Assembly: GCF_003143775.1 (NCBI RefSeq)
Contig: NZ_QFRJ01000007.1
Coordinates: forward strand, 1-64,000
Length of the DNA stretch: 64,000 nt
Direction of reading: 5' to 3'
Source of the DNA: Brumimicrobium oceani
GTDB lineage: Bacteria > Bacteroidota > Bacteroidia > Flavobacteriales_D > Crocinitomicaceae
Shown: piece by piece, positions 9,016-17,033 of the stretch
How the letters are laid out: every line of letters begins with the position of its first letter
Position numbering within the stretch: position 1 is the first letter of the stretch
Notes under the pieces: generated by a model
The model's database searches: none
Told to the model about the DNA's origin: nothing
Seen by the model: the letters and a program-made list of their open reading frames with translations, nothing else
Position numbers and translations under genes: made by a program

Positions 9016-10206
9016 ATGAAGATTTTAATACTCAATTCAGGAAGTTCTTCCATAAAATTTCAATTGATTGAAATGCCATCGGAAGTATTGGTGTGTAGTG
9101 GATTATTGGAAAAAGTGGGCTCCGAAGACGCTATCGTAAATTATAAAAAAGACGGCGTCAATTTTAAACAAACAAAAGCGATTTTCAATTATAATGAGGG
9201 ACTTCAAAATATAGCAGAGCTTTTATTGGACAGTGAGAATGGTGTAATAAAAACAAGGGATGAAATTGAAGTGATTGGTCACCGTGTCGTTCACGGAGGA
9301 AACTTGTTTTCAGCTACCACACTGATTACTCCTGAGGTGAAAACCGAAATTGAAAAATGTATTCCTTTGGCACCTTTGCATAATCCTGCGAATTTAGAGG
9401 GAATTGTTGTAGCAGAACAACGTTTTCCGAATGCTAAGCAAGTGGCTGTTTTTGATACTGCTTTTCATCAAACGATTCCAGAAAAAGCCAACAGATTTGC
9501 TATTCCTAAGAAATTGTTTGAAGATGAGGCAATTCAAGTTTATGGTTTCCATGGCATTAGTCATAAATATGTTTCAGAAAAAGCAAATGCATATTTAGGA
9601 CTCGAAAAATCTAAAATCATCACGATTCATTTAGGAAATGGTTGCAGCATGACCGCAATAAAAGATGGATTAAGTATAGATCACAGTCTCGGGTTTACGC
9701 CTTCAAATGGTTTAATTATGGGAACGAGAAGTGGTGATATTGACCATGGGGTGTTGTTCTATTTAGTGAATACCTTGGGTTATTCTTTGGATGAGGTCAA
9801 CAAATTGCTTACGAAAGAAAGTGGTATGCTGGGTCTCACGGGCTACAGTGATTTAAGAGATATTATTTCACAGGCTGAAAAAGGAGACAGAGATTGTGTT
9901 CTGGCTTTAGAAATGAATGCTTACCGCATTAAAAAATACATAGGATCTTATATTTCAGCGATGAATGGAGTGGATGCTATTGTTTTTACTGCTGGAATTG
10001 GGGAAAATGCTTCAATTATTCGTAAAAAAGCGTGTGAAGACATGGATTTCTTTGGTATTTCAATTGATGAAGACAAAAACGAACAAAATTCTAAAGAAAT
10101 TAGAGAAATCAGTGAGGAGAATGCTAAGGTGAAGGTCATGGTGATTCCAACGAATGAGGAATTGGAGATTGCAAAGCAGGCGTATTTCTTAGTGGTGAAT
10201 GGGTGA
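9016..10206 (+). CDS. ackA: Acetate kinase
   Basis: The 396-residue enzyme transfers phosphate from acetyl phosphate to ADP, giving acetate and ATP, or the reverse for acetate uptake. ASKHA signatures are intact: LNSGSSSIKFQL at the N-terminus, GHRVVHGG (about 93-100), HNPAN, FDTAFHQTIP, the HLGNGCS phosphate loop, and GENAS near the C-terminus. Length is standard (about 400). It is the second gene of the pta-ackA operon. Confidence 0.97.
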   Translation: MKILILNSGSSSIKFQLIEMPSEVLVCSGLLEKVGSEDAIVNYKKDGVNFKQTKAIFNYNEGLQNIAELLLDSENGVIKTRDEIEVIGHRVVHGGNLFSATTLITPEVKTEIEKCIPLAPLHNPANLEGIVVAEQRFPNAKQVAVFDTAFHQTIPEKANRFAIPKKLFEDEAIQVYGFHGISHKYVSEKANAYLGLEKSKIITIHLGNGCSMTAIKDGLSIDHSLGFTPSNGLIMGTRSGDIDHGVLFYLVNTLGYSLDEVNKLLTKESGMLGLTGYSDLRDIISQAEKGDRDCVLALEMNAYRIKKYIGSYISAMNGVDAIVFTAGIGENASIIRKKACEDMDFFGISIDEDKNEQNSKEIREISEENAKVKVMVIPTNEELEIAKQAYFLVVNG

Positions 10207-10229
10207 TTTTTTGTGTTTTGCGTTTAGTT

Positions 10230-10350
10230 CTCCCACAGATTTGGCATATTATCGCGGAAGGGTTTGTGGGATGTTTTTCTCCCGCGGATTTCGCAGATTA
10301 GGGCAGAAGGGTTTGTTGAGGTGTTTTTCTCACGCGGATTCTTGTAGAAG
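10230..10350. repeat. Tandem repeat of 49-50 bp, 2.4 copies
   Basis: Copies begin at 10230, 10279 and 10329, each starting CTC(C/A)C(A/G)C(A/G)GATT and closing with AGAAGGGTTTGT then GTTTTT. Units 1 and 2 are clearly related but diverged; unit 3 is partial. The CCGCGGATTTCGCAGATT wording matches a common Bacteroidota intergenic repeat. It fills the gap between ackA and the metallophosphoesterase gene. Confidence 0.6.
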
Positions 10351-10389
10351 TTTTTTGTCTTCAGCGTTTTAGGGTAAATAGTAATTACA

Positions 10390-11607
10390 ATGAAAAAAGT
10401 ATCTTTATTTCAAATTGTTTTATTGTGTATAGCAATTTTATTGATTGATATTGCTGCTTTTTATTGGCTGCAGGCGATTACTCAATTTATAGATTCTCCA
10501 ATTTTACAAACTCTGATTAAGCTCCTTTTTTGGGTCTTTACCTTTGGGTTAATCACTTCTATTTTAGTGCTAAAAGTTACGCTAGATAAACTAAATCCCA
10601 TCAGGAAACAAAGGTGGATTGGGCGTTTTTATGGTTTGGGAATTTTGTCTTTTGCACCAAAATTGATTTTTGTAGTGGTCATTTCATCACTCTATTTTAC
10701 TAATTTTCTATTCTCCGAAAGAGCGTCTTTCTTAATTATAACGCTCGTTGGATTATTGTCTGGGTTTCTGCCTTTTTTCGTTATTCTTTACGGGATATTT
10801 AAGGCGCTTTATCGCTTTAAAGTTTATCATGAAACCATGGAATTTAGTCAGTTACCCAAATCTTTCGATGGATTAAAGATTGTTCAAATTTCAGATTTAC
10901 ATTTAGGAAGTTTTAATTCTGCTTTTAAAAAATTGGAACCTGCTATTGAGAAGATTAATTCATTAAATCCGGATTATATAGTTATCACAGGAGATTTAGT
11001 GAACAATTTTGCAGCAGAACTGCGGGGTTGGGATCATGTTTTTAATCAATTAAAAGCAACAGAAGGAAAATATGCTATTCTGGGAAATCACGATTATGGG
11101 GATTATAGCGAATGGAAATCACCCAAAGCAAAGCGAAAAAACTTTGAGTTGATTCAGTACTTTTTCAAGAAAATCGATTTTAAATTACTGATGAATGAAG
11201 CGGTAGTTCTTTCTAAAAATGATGAGGAAATAGCGTTAGTGGGAGTAGAAAACTGGGGTAAACCACCCTTCAAACAATATGGAGATTTAGAGAAATCTTT
11301 GGAGAAAGTCAAAAATATACCATTTAAAATATTGCTTTCTCATGATCCCACACACTGGACAGAAGAAGTAATTGATAGAACAGATGTTTCTTTAATGCTC
11401 GCGGGGCATACCCATGGAATGCAAGCTGGTTTTCAGTATAAAAATTTGAAATGGAGTCCGATAAAATACAAATTCAAACATTGGGCGGGTTTATACCAAC
11501 ACAAGGAACAATATTTATATGTGAATCGTGGTTTGGGTTGGTTGGGTTTTCCAGCAAGAATTGGAATGCGTCCTGAAATTACTTTGATAGAGTTGAAGAG
11601 TAATTAA
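10390..11607 (+). CDS. Membrane-anchored metallophosphoesterase
   Basis: The 405-residue product starts with about 150 residues holding four hydrophobic segments, then a calcineurin-like phosphoesterase domain. Metal ligands appear in the standard order: SDLHLGS (D-x-H), ITGDLVNN (GD), LGNHDYGDY (GNHD), LLSHDP and AGHTHGMQ (GHTH). This architecture matches the YaeI/YkuE-like family; YkuE-type relatives have been linked to envelope lipid or UDP-sugar hydrolysis, but substrate here is unknown. The catalytic domain follows the last membrane segment. The gene is monocistronic. Confidence 0.9.
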   Translation: MKKVSLFQIVLLCIAILLIDIAAFYWLQAITQFIDSPILQTLIKLLFWVFTFGLITSILVLKVTLDKLNPIRKQRWIGRFYGLGILSFAPKLIFVVVISSLYFTNFLFSERASFLIITLVGLLSGFLPFFVILYGIFKALYRFKVYHETMEFSQLPKSFDGLKIVQISDLHLGSFNSAFKKLEPAIEKINSLNPDYIVITGDLVNNFAAELRGWDHVFNQLKATEGKYAILGNHDYGDYSEWKSPKAKRKNFELIQYFFKKIDFKLLMNEAVVLSKNDEEIALVGVENWGKPPFKQYGDLEKSLEKVKNIPFKILLSHDPTHWTEEVIDRTDVSLMLAGHTHGMQAGFQYKNLKWSPIKYKFKHWAGLYQHKEQYLYVNRGLGWLGFPARIGMRPEITLIELKSN

Positions 11608-11710
11608 ATATTTTTATAGTCTAAACATTCTGTTATCCAAGGTTTTTTCTGAATTCTGTACTTTTCTTGTCAGGCTCAATTTCTTGAGCAGTCAAAGGGT
11701 ATTCTATTTT

Positions 11711-11755
11711 ATATTTCGCCAAAACTCTATTTTTTCATGAGTTTTGGCGGAATAT
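11711..11755. terminator. Large hairpin between convergent genes, related to one at 13393
   Basis: ATATTTCGCCAAAACTC (11711-11727) pairs with GAGTTTTGGCGGAATAT (11739-11755), 17 bp with one G-T-type mismatch. It sits between the metallophosphoesterase and the 11794 membrane gene and probably ends both transcripts. The right arm is nearly identical to that of the hairpin at 13393. Confidence 0.65.
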
Positions 11756-11793
11756 GATTTTGTTGTACTCTCTAATTTGCTGGTTTATTGTCG

Positions 11794-12216
11794 CTAGATG
11801 TGGTTTTGAGTGAAGAAAATCACAGACAGAATGATTAAGATGGTCCAAAGGGCAGTTCGCATCCAGTTTTTAGTTCCCAGTTTTTCGCAAGCTTTCTCTA
11901 TGGGTTTGTTGTTGTGGATACTAAAATGCAAAGGGACAAATATTTTAAATGTGGTTAGCCAAAGCACAACAATGATAACGCTGCTTGAAATCGTGTACCA
12001 ATTTTGAGCTTGAATAAGTTGAAGAAGCGCGATAGAGATTTGTGAAAGCATTAAGGGCATAACAACAATTGAGAACCGTTGGGTATATTTTTGATGCCAC
12101 ACAAATAAGTTCTCCGCTGAAAAATGGACGAAACTTGGATAAATAACGAGTTGCACTATCCAAATAAGGACAAATAGTCCGAAATCGATAAGCAAGCGGA
12201 ATAAGTCTAAAGTCAT
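11794..12216 (-). CDS. Small four-helix membrane protein of unknown function
   Basis: I do not recognise a named family. The 140 residues form four predicted transmembrane helices: about 8-27 (FGLFVLIWIVQLVIYPSF), 50-70, 76-95 (SSSVIIVVLWLTTF) and 117-135. The pattern of a conserved H-Q-K-Y after helix 1 and a cytosolic loop H-N-N-K-P recalls DUF1772/DUF4149-like small membrane proteins, but this is not secure. It stands alone between two convergent or divergent neighbours. Confidence 0.7.
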   Translation of the reverse strand: MTLDLFRLLIDFGLFVLIWIVQLVIYPSFVHFSAENLFVWHQKYTQRFSIVVMPLMLSQISIALLQLIQAQNWYTISSSVIIVVLWLTTFKIFVPLHFSIHNNKPIEKACEKLGTKNWMRTALWTILIILSVIFFTQNHI

Positions 12217-12500
12217 TAAAATATTTTTCTTTAAAATTAAATTGTTTCTACTCGGAAACAGACATGTCTTAAAATTAGTGTATGTTTCTGAAAAGCTTCA
12301 AATAGTATACAATGCAAAAGCGATCATTTTTGTTCATTCTAATGGGAAAAGAATTTCTCTTTATTCAAATTAATTTGTTCCAGTTTTTTTAATCTCAAAG
12401 CTTTGTTTTCCTCTAATTTTCTCATTTTCAAGTTGGATTAATGATTATTAACAAATAGAATGCTTTATTATGTTTAGTTTGGTATTAAAATTCAAAAGCA

Positions 12501-13376
12501 ATGAAAAAACTAATATTTATGCCATTTTTATTGAGTGTGGTCTTCCTAAGCTCTTGTGTGAGTCAGAAGAAATATACAGCCTCTTTAAATCAAAATTCAA
12601 CGCTTGAAACGCAATTGGCCAATTGTACCGAGGAGTTAAATGAGAGCAAAAACAAACGATTGATCTTAGAATCGGATTTATCGAATGAGCGAAATAAATC
12701 GCAAAATTTGAATCAACAATTAGAATATTTTAAAAGTACAAACTCTAATTTAATAGATCAGTTATCTGCGCTTTCTGTGGTAAGCCAGTCAGGTGCGGAA
12801 AGCATTAAAAAGTCTTTGGAGGCCTTAAACGAGCAAAATAAATACATTAAAGACTTAACGAGTTCCATGCAAAGAAAGGATTCGATTAACCTGTCTTTGG
12901 TAATGAATCTTAAACGTTCTTTAGATAATTTTGATGATGAAGACATTTCTATTGAGGTAAAGAAAGGAGTCGTGTACGTTTCAATTTCAGACAAAATGTT
13001 ATTTAAATCTGGAAGTTACAGAGTAGGAACTCAAGCAGAGGAAGTGTTGGGGAAAATTGCAAAAATCATTAATGACCACAAAGAACTAGATGTTTTGGTC
13101 GAAGGACACACCGATAATGTTCCAATTTCAACAGATTGCATGACAGATAACTGGGATTTGAGCGCAAAAAGAGCGACTTCAATCGTGCGGTTAATGCAAA
13201 ACAAATTCGCTGTTGATCCTGCAAGAATGACGGCTGGAGGACGTTCTGAGTATGTTCCAAAAATGTCAAACGAAACCGCAAAAGGAAAAGCAATTAACAG
13301 AAGAACAGAAATCATTATTTTACCAAAATTAGATCAATTCTTTAAATTGTTAGAGCCGCCAGTTTCTAAGAATTAA
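12501..13376 (+). CDS. OmpA-family outer-membrane lipoprotein with coiled coil
   Basis: The 291-residue product has a lipoprotein signal with lipobox LSSC (Cys19), a coiled-coil region about 30-110 rich in Leu, Glu, Asn and Lys, and a C-terminal OmpA-like domain (about 150-275). The domain shows VLVEGHTDNVPIS, then the peptidoglycan-binding NWDLSAKRATSIVRLM and GGRSEYVPK. Such proteins tether the outer membrane to peptidoglycan. The gene is alone, followed by a strong hairpin shared with the convergent SDR gene. Confidence 0.9.
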   Translation: MKKLIFMPFLLSVVFLSSCVSQKKYTASLNQNSTLETQLANCTEELNESKNKRLILESDLSNERNKSQNLNQQLEYFKSTNSNLIDQLSALSVVSQSGAESIKKSLEALNEQNKYIKDLTSSMQRKDSINLSLVMNLKRSLDNFDDEDISIEVKKGVVYVSISDKMLFKSGSYRVGTQAEEVLGKIAKIINDHKELDVLVEGHTDNVPISTDCMTDNWDLSAKRATSIVRLMQNKFAVDPARMTAGGRSEYVPKMSNETAKGKAINRRTEIIILPKLDQFFKLLEPPVSKN

Positions 13377-13392
13377 CCTTCATTTTTATTTT

Positions 13393-13437
13393 ATATCCCG
13401 CCATAACTACATTAAATAAAGAGTTTTGGCGGGATAT
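13393..13437. terminator. Hairpin terminator between ompA-like and SDR genes
   Basis: ATATCCCGCCA (13393-13403) pairs with TGGCGGGATAT (13427-13437), followed by GTTTTTT on the plus strand. It lies 16 nt past the ompA-like stop and just before the convergent SDR stop. Confidence 0.75.
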
Positions 13438-13442
13438 GTTTT

Positions 13443-14189
13443 TTACCTCAATTTTATAGAACCTCCGTCAGCCATTACCGTTTGGCCAGTCATATATTGA
13501 CTATCATCGCTTAAAAGGAAAGCAACAATTGGTGCTACATCTTTTTCCGGGTCACCAAATCTCTTCAGAGGGATTTTATCTTTGGATTCTTTGTATTGCT
13601 CTGGGAAATTTTCTTTCCAATGTTTTACACCATCTGTTAACGCCATGGGACAAACAACATTCACACGAATATTATCATTTGCCCATTCATTGGCAGCCAC
13701 TCGACTTAATCCTCGAATTGCCTCTTTTGCTGCTGCGTAACTCGCTTGATTTTTTTGACCTTCTAACCCTGCTCCAGAACCAAAGTTTACGATTGCTCCA
13801 CCATTCTTTGACAATTCCGAATAGGCAGATTTCATAAAATATAAAGTTGCATTCAGCCCAGTTCCAAAGGACAAAGCCCAATCTTCTTCCGTTAAGTCCA
13901 TCAATGGTTTTTGTCGAGAAGCATGTGCGTTATTTACGAGACCCGTTAGTTTTCCAAATTTTGAAACAGCTAATTTTACTGCTTCTTCTGCCGTTGATTT
14001 TTTTGAAACGTCGCCTTTCATAAAAACTACTTTGGCAGGATTTTCCTCTTCCTTTTTCTTTCCTGCTTCATCGTTGATATCAACTGCTATAATTTTCGCC
14101 CCACGTTGAGCCAAAACATTCGTTATCGCACCACCAATTCCAGACGCGCCACCTGTTACGATAATGACTTGATTTTCTAAATTTTTCAT
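13443..14189 (-). CDS. Short-chain dehydrogenase/reductase (SDR)
   Basis: The 248-residue product from ATG 14189 (a longer frame adds 21 residues outside the fold) is a classical SDR. It has a Rossmann cofactor motif VTGGASGIGG (about 10-19), an acidic residue VDIND after strand 2 favouring NAD, the NNAH motif for NNAG, catalytic Ser in NFGSGAG (about 137) and YAAAK (about 150-154). The C-terminal YMTGQTVMADGG is typical of FabG-like enzymes. Substrate is unknown and the gene is alone, so it is not likely a housekeeping FabG. Confidence 0.88.
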   Translation of the reverse strand: MKNLENQVIIVTGGASGIGGAITNVLAQRGAKIIAVDINDEAGKKKEEENPAKVVFMKGDVSKKSTAEEAVKLAVSKFGKLTGLVNNAHASRQKPLMDLTEEDWALSFGTGLNATLYFMKSAYSELSKNGGAIVNFGSGAGLEGQKNQASYAAAKEAIRGLSRVAANEWANDNIRVNVVCPMALTDGVKHWKENFPEQYKESKDKIPLKRFGDPEKDVAPIVAFLLSDDSQYMTGQTVMADGGSIKLR

Positions 14190-14800
14190 ATTGTGTTTTT
14201 TCAAATGCTCTCTACTTACCAAATGTGAGAGGTAAGCATATAAGATAGTCAAATTTTATGGCTTTTATGAGCTGGCCTTCACTTTGTGGTGGATTTTAGT
14301 GTTTTTTTGGAATTGTGGGGGAGGGGTGGCGATTTATGTTTCCTTGAAGGTTAAGTGCTCTGATAATCAATGGTACTTTACTAGAAAAAGCACTTGTTTT
14401 AATCCCCGAAAGTAGTAGCGAAGACTACAGTTATGGATGGAGTAGGGAAAGAGCTTCGCGCTAAACAATCGATGCTATTACCCGCTCACTGCATTATGGG
14501 CTTTCAGGACTGGAAACAAGAAGCGCAGGGCAAAAAGCCTACGTTGCCGAACTTTGTATAATGCACGAAAACAACTGAAAAATAAATAATTGTGGGCAAA
14601 AAAACGAATAGGATTCTTGTAGCAAAGCTTAGTTGAAAGCTAATCTTGTAATGGAAGAGTTTTTACTGAAACTTTAATAATCCAATGTGGTTACCCACGA
14701 TCATATCGGTTCTTTATGACGAAAGTAACTATCTAAAAACCAATTATTGGAAGTGAAATTAACAAATAACGATAATCAAGAAGAGATTTAGTCGGAAGCC
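14190..14800. other. Gene-free, decayed-looking stretch
   Basis: No intact gene is visible. Around 14395-14580 composition rises in GC compared with the flanks. A short in-frame reading ends in FQDWKQEAQGKKPTLPNFV before a stop at about 14560, with no recognisable family. Together with the LuxR-like remnant that follows, this looks like ground where genes have been eroded. Confidence 0.4.
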
Positions 14801-14935
14801 CGAGAACTCCTCGGTCGTTTAACTCCTTCGGAATGTAAGGTGTTATATATTATCGATTGAGGAAAGTTGCTTATCGATTATCATTCCGAAAACACCGAGT
14901 ATTGAGGAGTCTCTTTTGTTGTTCGGAAAAATCTT
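14801..14935 (+). pseudogene. Remnant of a LuxR (GerE)-type helix-turn-helix domain
   Basis: Reading the plus strand from 14801 gives RELLGRLTPSECKVLYIID, a stop at 14858, GKLLIDYHSENTEY, a stop at 14903, then GVSFVVRKNL and stop codons. LTPSECKVL and SENT are the hallmarks of the GerE recognition region (usual form LTPRE-REVL ... ISENTVKTH), and the VRKNL end fits the following helix. About five residues are missing between the two halves. An earlier stop at 14789 separates a plausible upstream piece (NDNQEEI, SEARELL). Two or three in-frame stops mean it is not functional. The match is by eye, not by alignment. Confidence 0.4.
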
Positions 14936-15074
14936 TAATAACTCATATTAAACCAAACTCAAAGGTTTTAAATTGAAATTATTGGTAACTCTAAGAGGAA
15001 TCAAATTATTCAATTTATAACAGTACTTTCTTCTATAAAAGTAAGGGGTTTTTATTAGATTTTTTCGTTGATTT

Positions 15075-15881
15075 TTAATTCATTTTATTAAACGCATTAA
15101 ACAGGTCATCCTTTGTCAACAACTGCAAATCTTGCTCGTTTATAAAACTCATCATACTTAATCGCTGTGCTTGAGAGATTTTACACTCTTCAAATAACTT
15201 CCTCACCCATCTGGCATTTCCGAAAAATTCTGTTTTTGTATTGAGCTTCTCGCCGATGCGAGTTTGCAATAATGTATCTGCTTGTTGGTCTAATGTGTAA
15301 GACGACTTTTCAAGATAAAACATAAAAATCTCCTGTAGTTCCTTCTGATTAAAGTCTTTGAAAATATAATTTTTATTGAATCTAGACGGTAAACCTGGAT
15401 TACTTTCCAAAAACTGTTTCATCGGTTCTTGATAACCAGCAACAATAACCACTAGGTTATCGCGATCGTCTTCCATTCGTTTGAGTAGAACCTCAATTAC
15501 TTCTTGTCCAAAATCATTCCCACCTCTTGAAGTAAGTGCATACGCCTCATCAATAAACAGGACTCCATGCATGGCTTTGTCGATCAATTTATTGGTTTTT
15601 ACTGCCGTTTGCCCAACAAATTCTGCAACAAGATCTTGTCGACTGGCTTCCACTAGCACTTCCTTTTTGATGATCCCCAGTGACTTATATTTCCTAGCTA
15701 GTAATCGCGCCACGGTAGTTTTTCCTGTACCTGGAGAACCCATGAAAACAGCGTGCATTCCTGCCATGTCAGTACTTAAACCACTTTCTTTTCGTCGTTT
15801 AAGGATTTCAATGTAGCGCGCCATTTCTTCGATTTCTTGCTTGATATTGTCTAAACCAATTAAGCCGTTCAGTTCAGACAA
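15075..15881 (-). CDS. AAA+ ATPase of the CbxX/SpoVK type, probably 5'-truncated
   Basis: The frame gives 268 residues from a TTG at 15881. It contains a full AAA+ core: Walker A GSPGTGKTT (about 48-56), Walker B VLFIDEAYAL (about 109-118), a sensor region VIVAGY and the GLPSRF arginine (about 180-185), then a helical lid domain. CbxX/CfqX members remodel protein complexes. The frame stays open a further 190 nt upstream to a stop near 16073, and the last stretch (YEEYHEETLADILSELN) reads like genuine family sequence, yet holds no ATG. That upstream part overlaps the IS1595 remnant in another frame. I infer that the true 5' end was lost; expression from the TTG is possible. Confidence 0.7.
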   Translation of the reverse strand: MSELNGLIGLDNIKQEIEEMARYIEILKRRKESGLSTDMAGMHAVFMGSPGTGKTTVARLLARKYKSLGIIKKEVLVEASRQDLVAEFVGQTAVKTNKLIDKAMHGVLFIDEAYALTSRGGNDFGQEVIEVLLKRMEDDRDNLVVIVAGYQEPMKQFLESNPGLPSRFNKNYIFKDFNQKELQEIFMFYLEKSSYTLDQQADTLLQTRIGEKLNTKTEFFGNARWVRKLFEECKISQAQRLSMMSFINEQDLQLLTKDDLFNAFNKMN

Positions 15882-15937
15882 TATGTCCGCTAGCGTCTCC
15901 TCATGGTATTCTTCGTATCCAAACTGATAACATTGTC

Positions 15938-16277
15938 TCAGATCAGGTAAATGAATTTGCCGTAACTCTTCATACGATAGTTGACTGCTGCCATTCGCGT
16001 TTTCAGCAATCTGTCTAAAACGTTGGCAACTAGTGATTTTCTGAAGTTTCTTCTGTTTAGTCTGTAAATATATTCATTTATGTAGTCTTGTAGTTTATCC
16101 CAATCGCAATAAGAATGCGTTCCTCTAAGCCAATTGTTGAAATTTCGTATTTGAATGTGTAATTCTTTGAAATTAGCATCATTACTAGATTTGCTTTAGT
16201 TTCTTATGTGTTTCTTTCAAAGGCTGGTAAGAAGCCCACCCGTCGGTTACTACATTAGCTTCTGTTGAAATATGATC
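15938..16277 (-). mobile_element. IS1595 (ISXO2-like) transposase remnant, frameshifted 3' part
   Basis: Read on the minus strand from about 16277: NVVTDGWASYQPLKETHKKL and KQI, a +1 shift near 16188, then NFKELHIQIRNFNNWLRGTH, SYCDWDKLQDYINEYIYRLN and RRNFRKSL, with a stop at 15938-15940. The order TDGW-x-SY, H-I-x-I-RN, NWLRGTH, INEYIYRLNRR is that of the DDE C-terminal half of IS1595/ISXO2 transposases. The N-terminal half is gone: upstream the frame runs directly into a four-helix-bundle gene fragment. No terminal inverted repeats were identified. It is a dead element. Confidence 0.75.
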
Positions 16278-16495
16278 TTCAAAAATTGACGCCCTGGCTG
16301 TTGTAAAGTAGTTTTTTCTATCTTTTTTTGAAAATTTCCCAGAACCTTCTGCAATGTTGAGAGTTACGCTAAATGAAGCTCGTCCCAATTGATCATTAGC
16401 GTAGCGGTCAAAGTTAATATCGAGAATTAAATCTTTACAGGAAGATTGAAATTGTTTCGCTTTTTATAAACGATTAGCTTTTGAAAATCAAACAT
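16278..16495 (-). pseudogene. Truncated, frameshifted four-helix-bundle protein gene
   Basis: From ATG 16495 the minus strand reads MFDFQKLIVYKK; a 1-nt deletion near 16460 breaks the frame, after which it continues QFQSSCKDLILDINFDRYAN, DQLGRASFSVTLNIAEGSGK and FSKKDRKNYFTTARASIFE. The SFSVTLNIAEGSGKFS block and the following ARxSxFE are diagnostic of the four-helix-bundle family (23S rRNA IVP/Avd relatives, TIGR02436). The last helix is replaced by the IS1595 remnant at about 16277. This is the third member of the family in the window and the only broken one. Confidence 0.75.
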
Positions 16496-16593
16496 GATAT
16501 CTAGATTCTAAGTGGTTTATTCTTATGAAGATAAGGATTCTTTTTAAAAGAGAGATTCAATATTGTGGGTTTCTTTGGGGTGAAAGGCTTTTT

Positions 16594-16669
16594 CAGAGTG
16601 AGAAAGAGAGTGGGTGCAGAAATAAAAAACCAGAGGATAAACTTCGCTTTCGCTCTGTTTCTCACTCTG
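16594..16669. repeat. Inverted GAGTGAGAAA iterons upstream of the four-helix remnant
   Basis: CAGAGTGAGAAAGAGAGTG (16594-16612) is inverted as CGCTCTGTTTCTCACTCTG (16651-16669) with two mismatches. Further half-copies GAGTGAGG and CAGAGTG follow to about 16725. It lies about 100 nt upstream of the four-helix remnant, the same head-to-head layout seen beside the two intact family members. The rest of 16496-16788 holds no gene. Confidence 0.55.
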
Positions 16670-16788
16670 TGTAATCGGTGCTGGTTTTATGGAGTGAGGT
16701 ACAAAAGAAAAAAGCAGAGTGCAATGAGCCCGCTGAGTAAATATTGTAAAACCAAAAATGGCAACTGATTTCTCAATTGCCATTTTAA

Positions 16789-16864
<76 letters not shown>

Positions 16865-16932
16865 ATATATCTTTGTGTAATTTTATCTAATTCGATGCGC
16901 TTGCGTTACGCTTTCCGTATTCAAACGGATTG

Positions 16933-16961
16933 CAAAGATACGGACATTTAATTGATTTCAA
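16933..16961 (-). promoter_or_regulatory. Promoter of tRNA-fMet
   Basis: On the minus strand TTG (16959-16961), an 18-nt spacer and TATCTTTG (16933-16940) match the Bacteroidota -33/-7 consensus. It predicts a start about 60 nt before the mature tRNA 5' end. Confidence 0.6.
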
Positions 16962-17033
16962 AATGTTTTAGTGAAATAATTTGACAATAAATCACAAAGA
17001 CCTATACATTAAGTCTTTAAGAACAACCTATTT

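Noticed and set aside
14500-14590. Possible integron attC-like site (GCCTACGTTGCCGAACTTTG region)
   Set aside because: No paired core inverted repeats were found and no integrase is visible; resemblance is only in wording.
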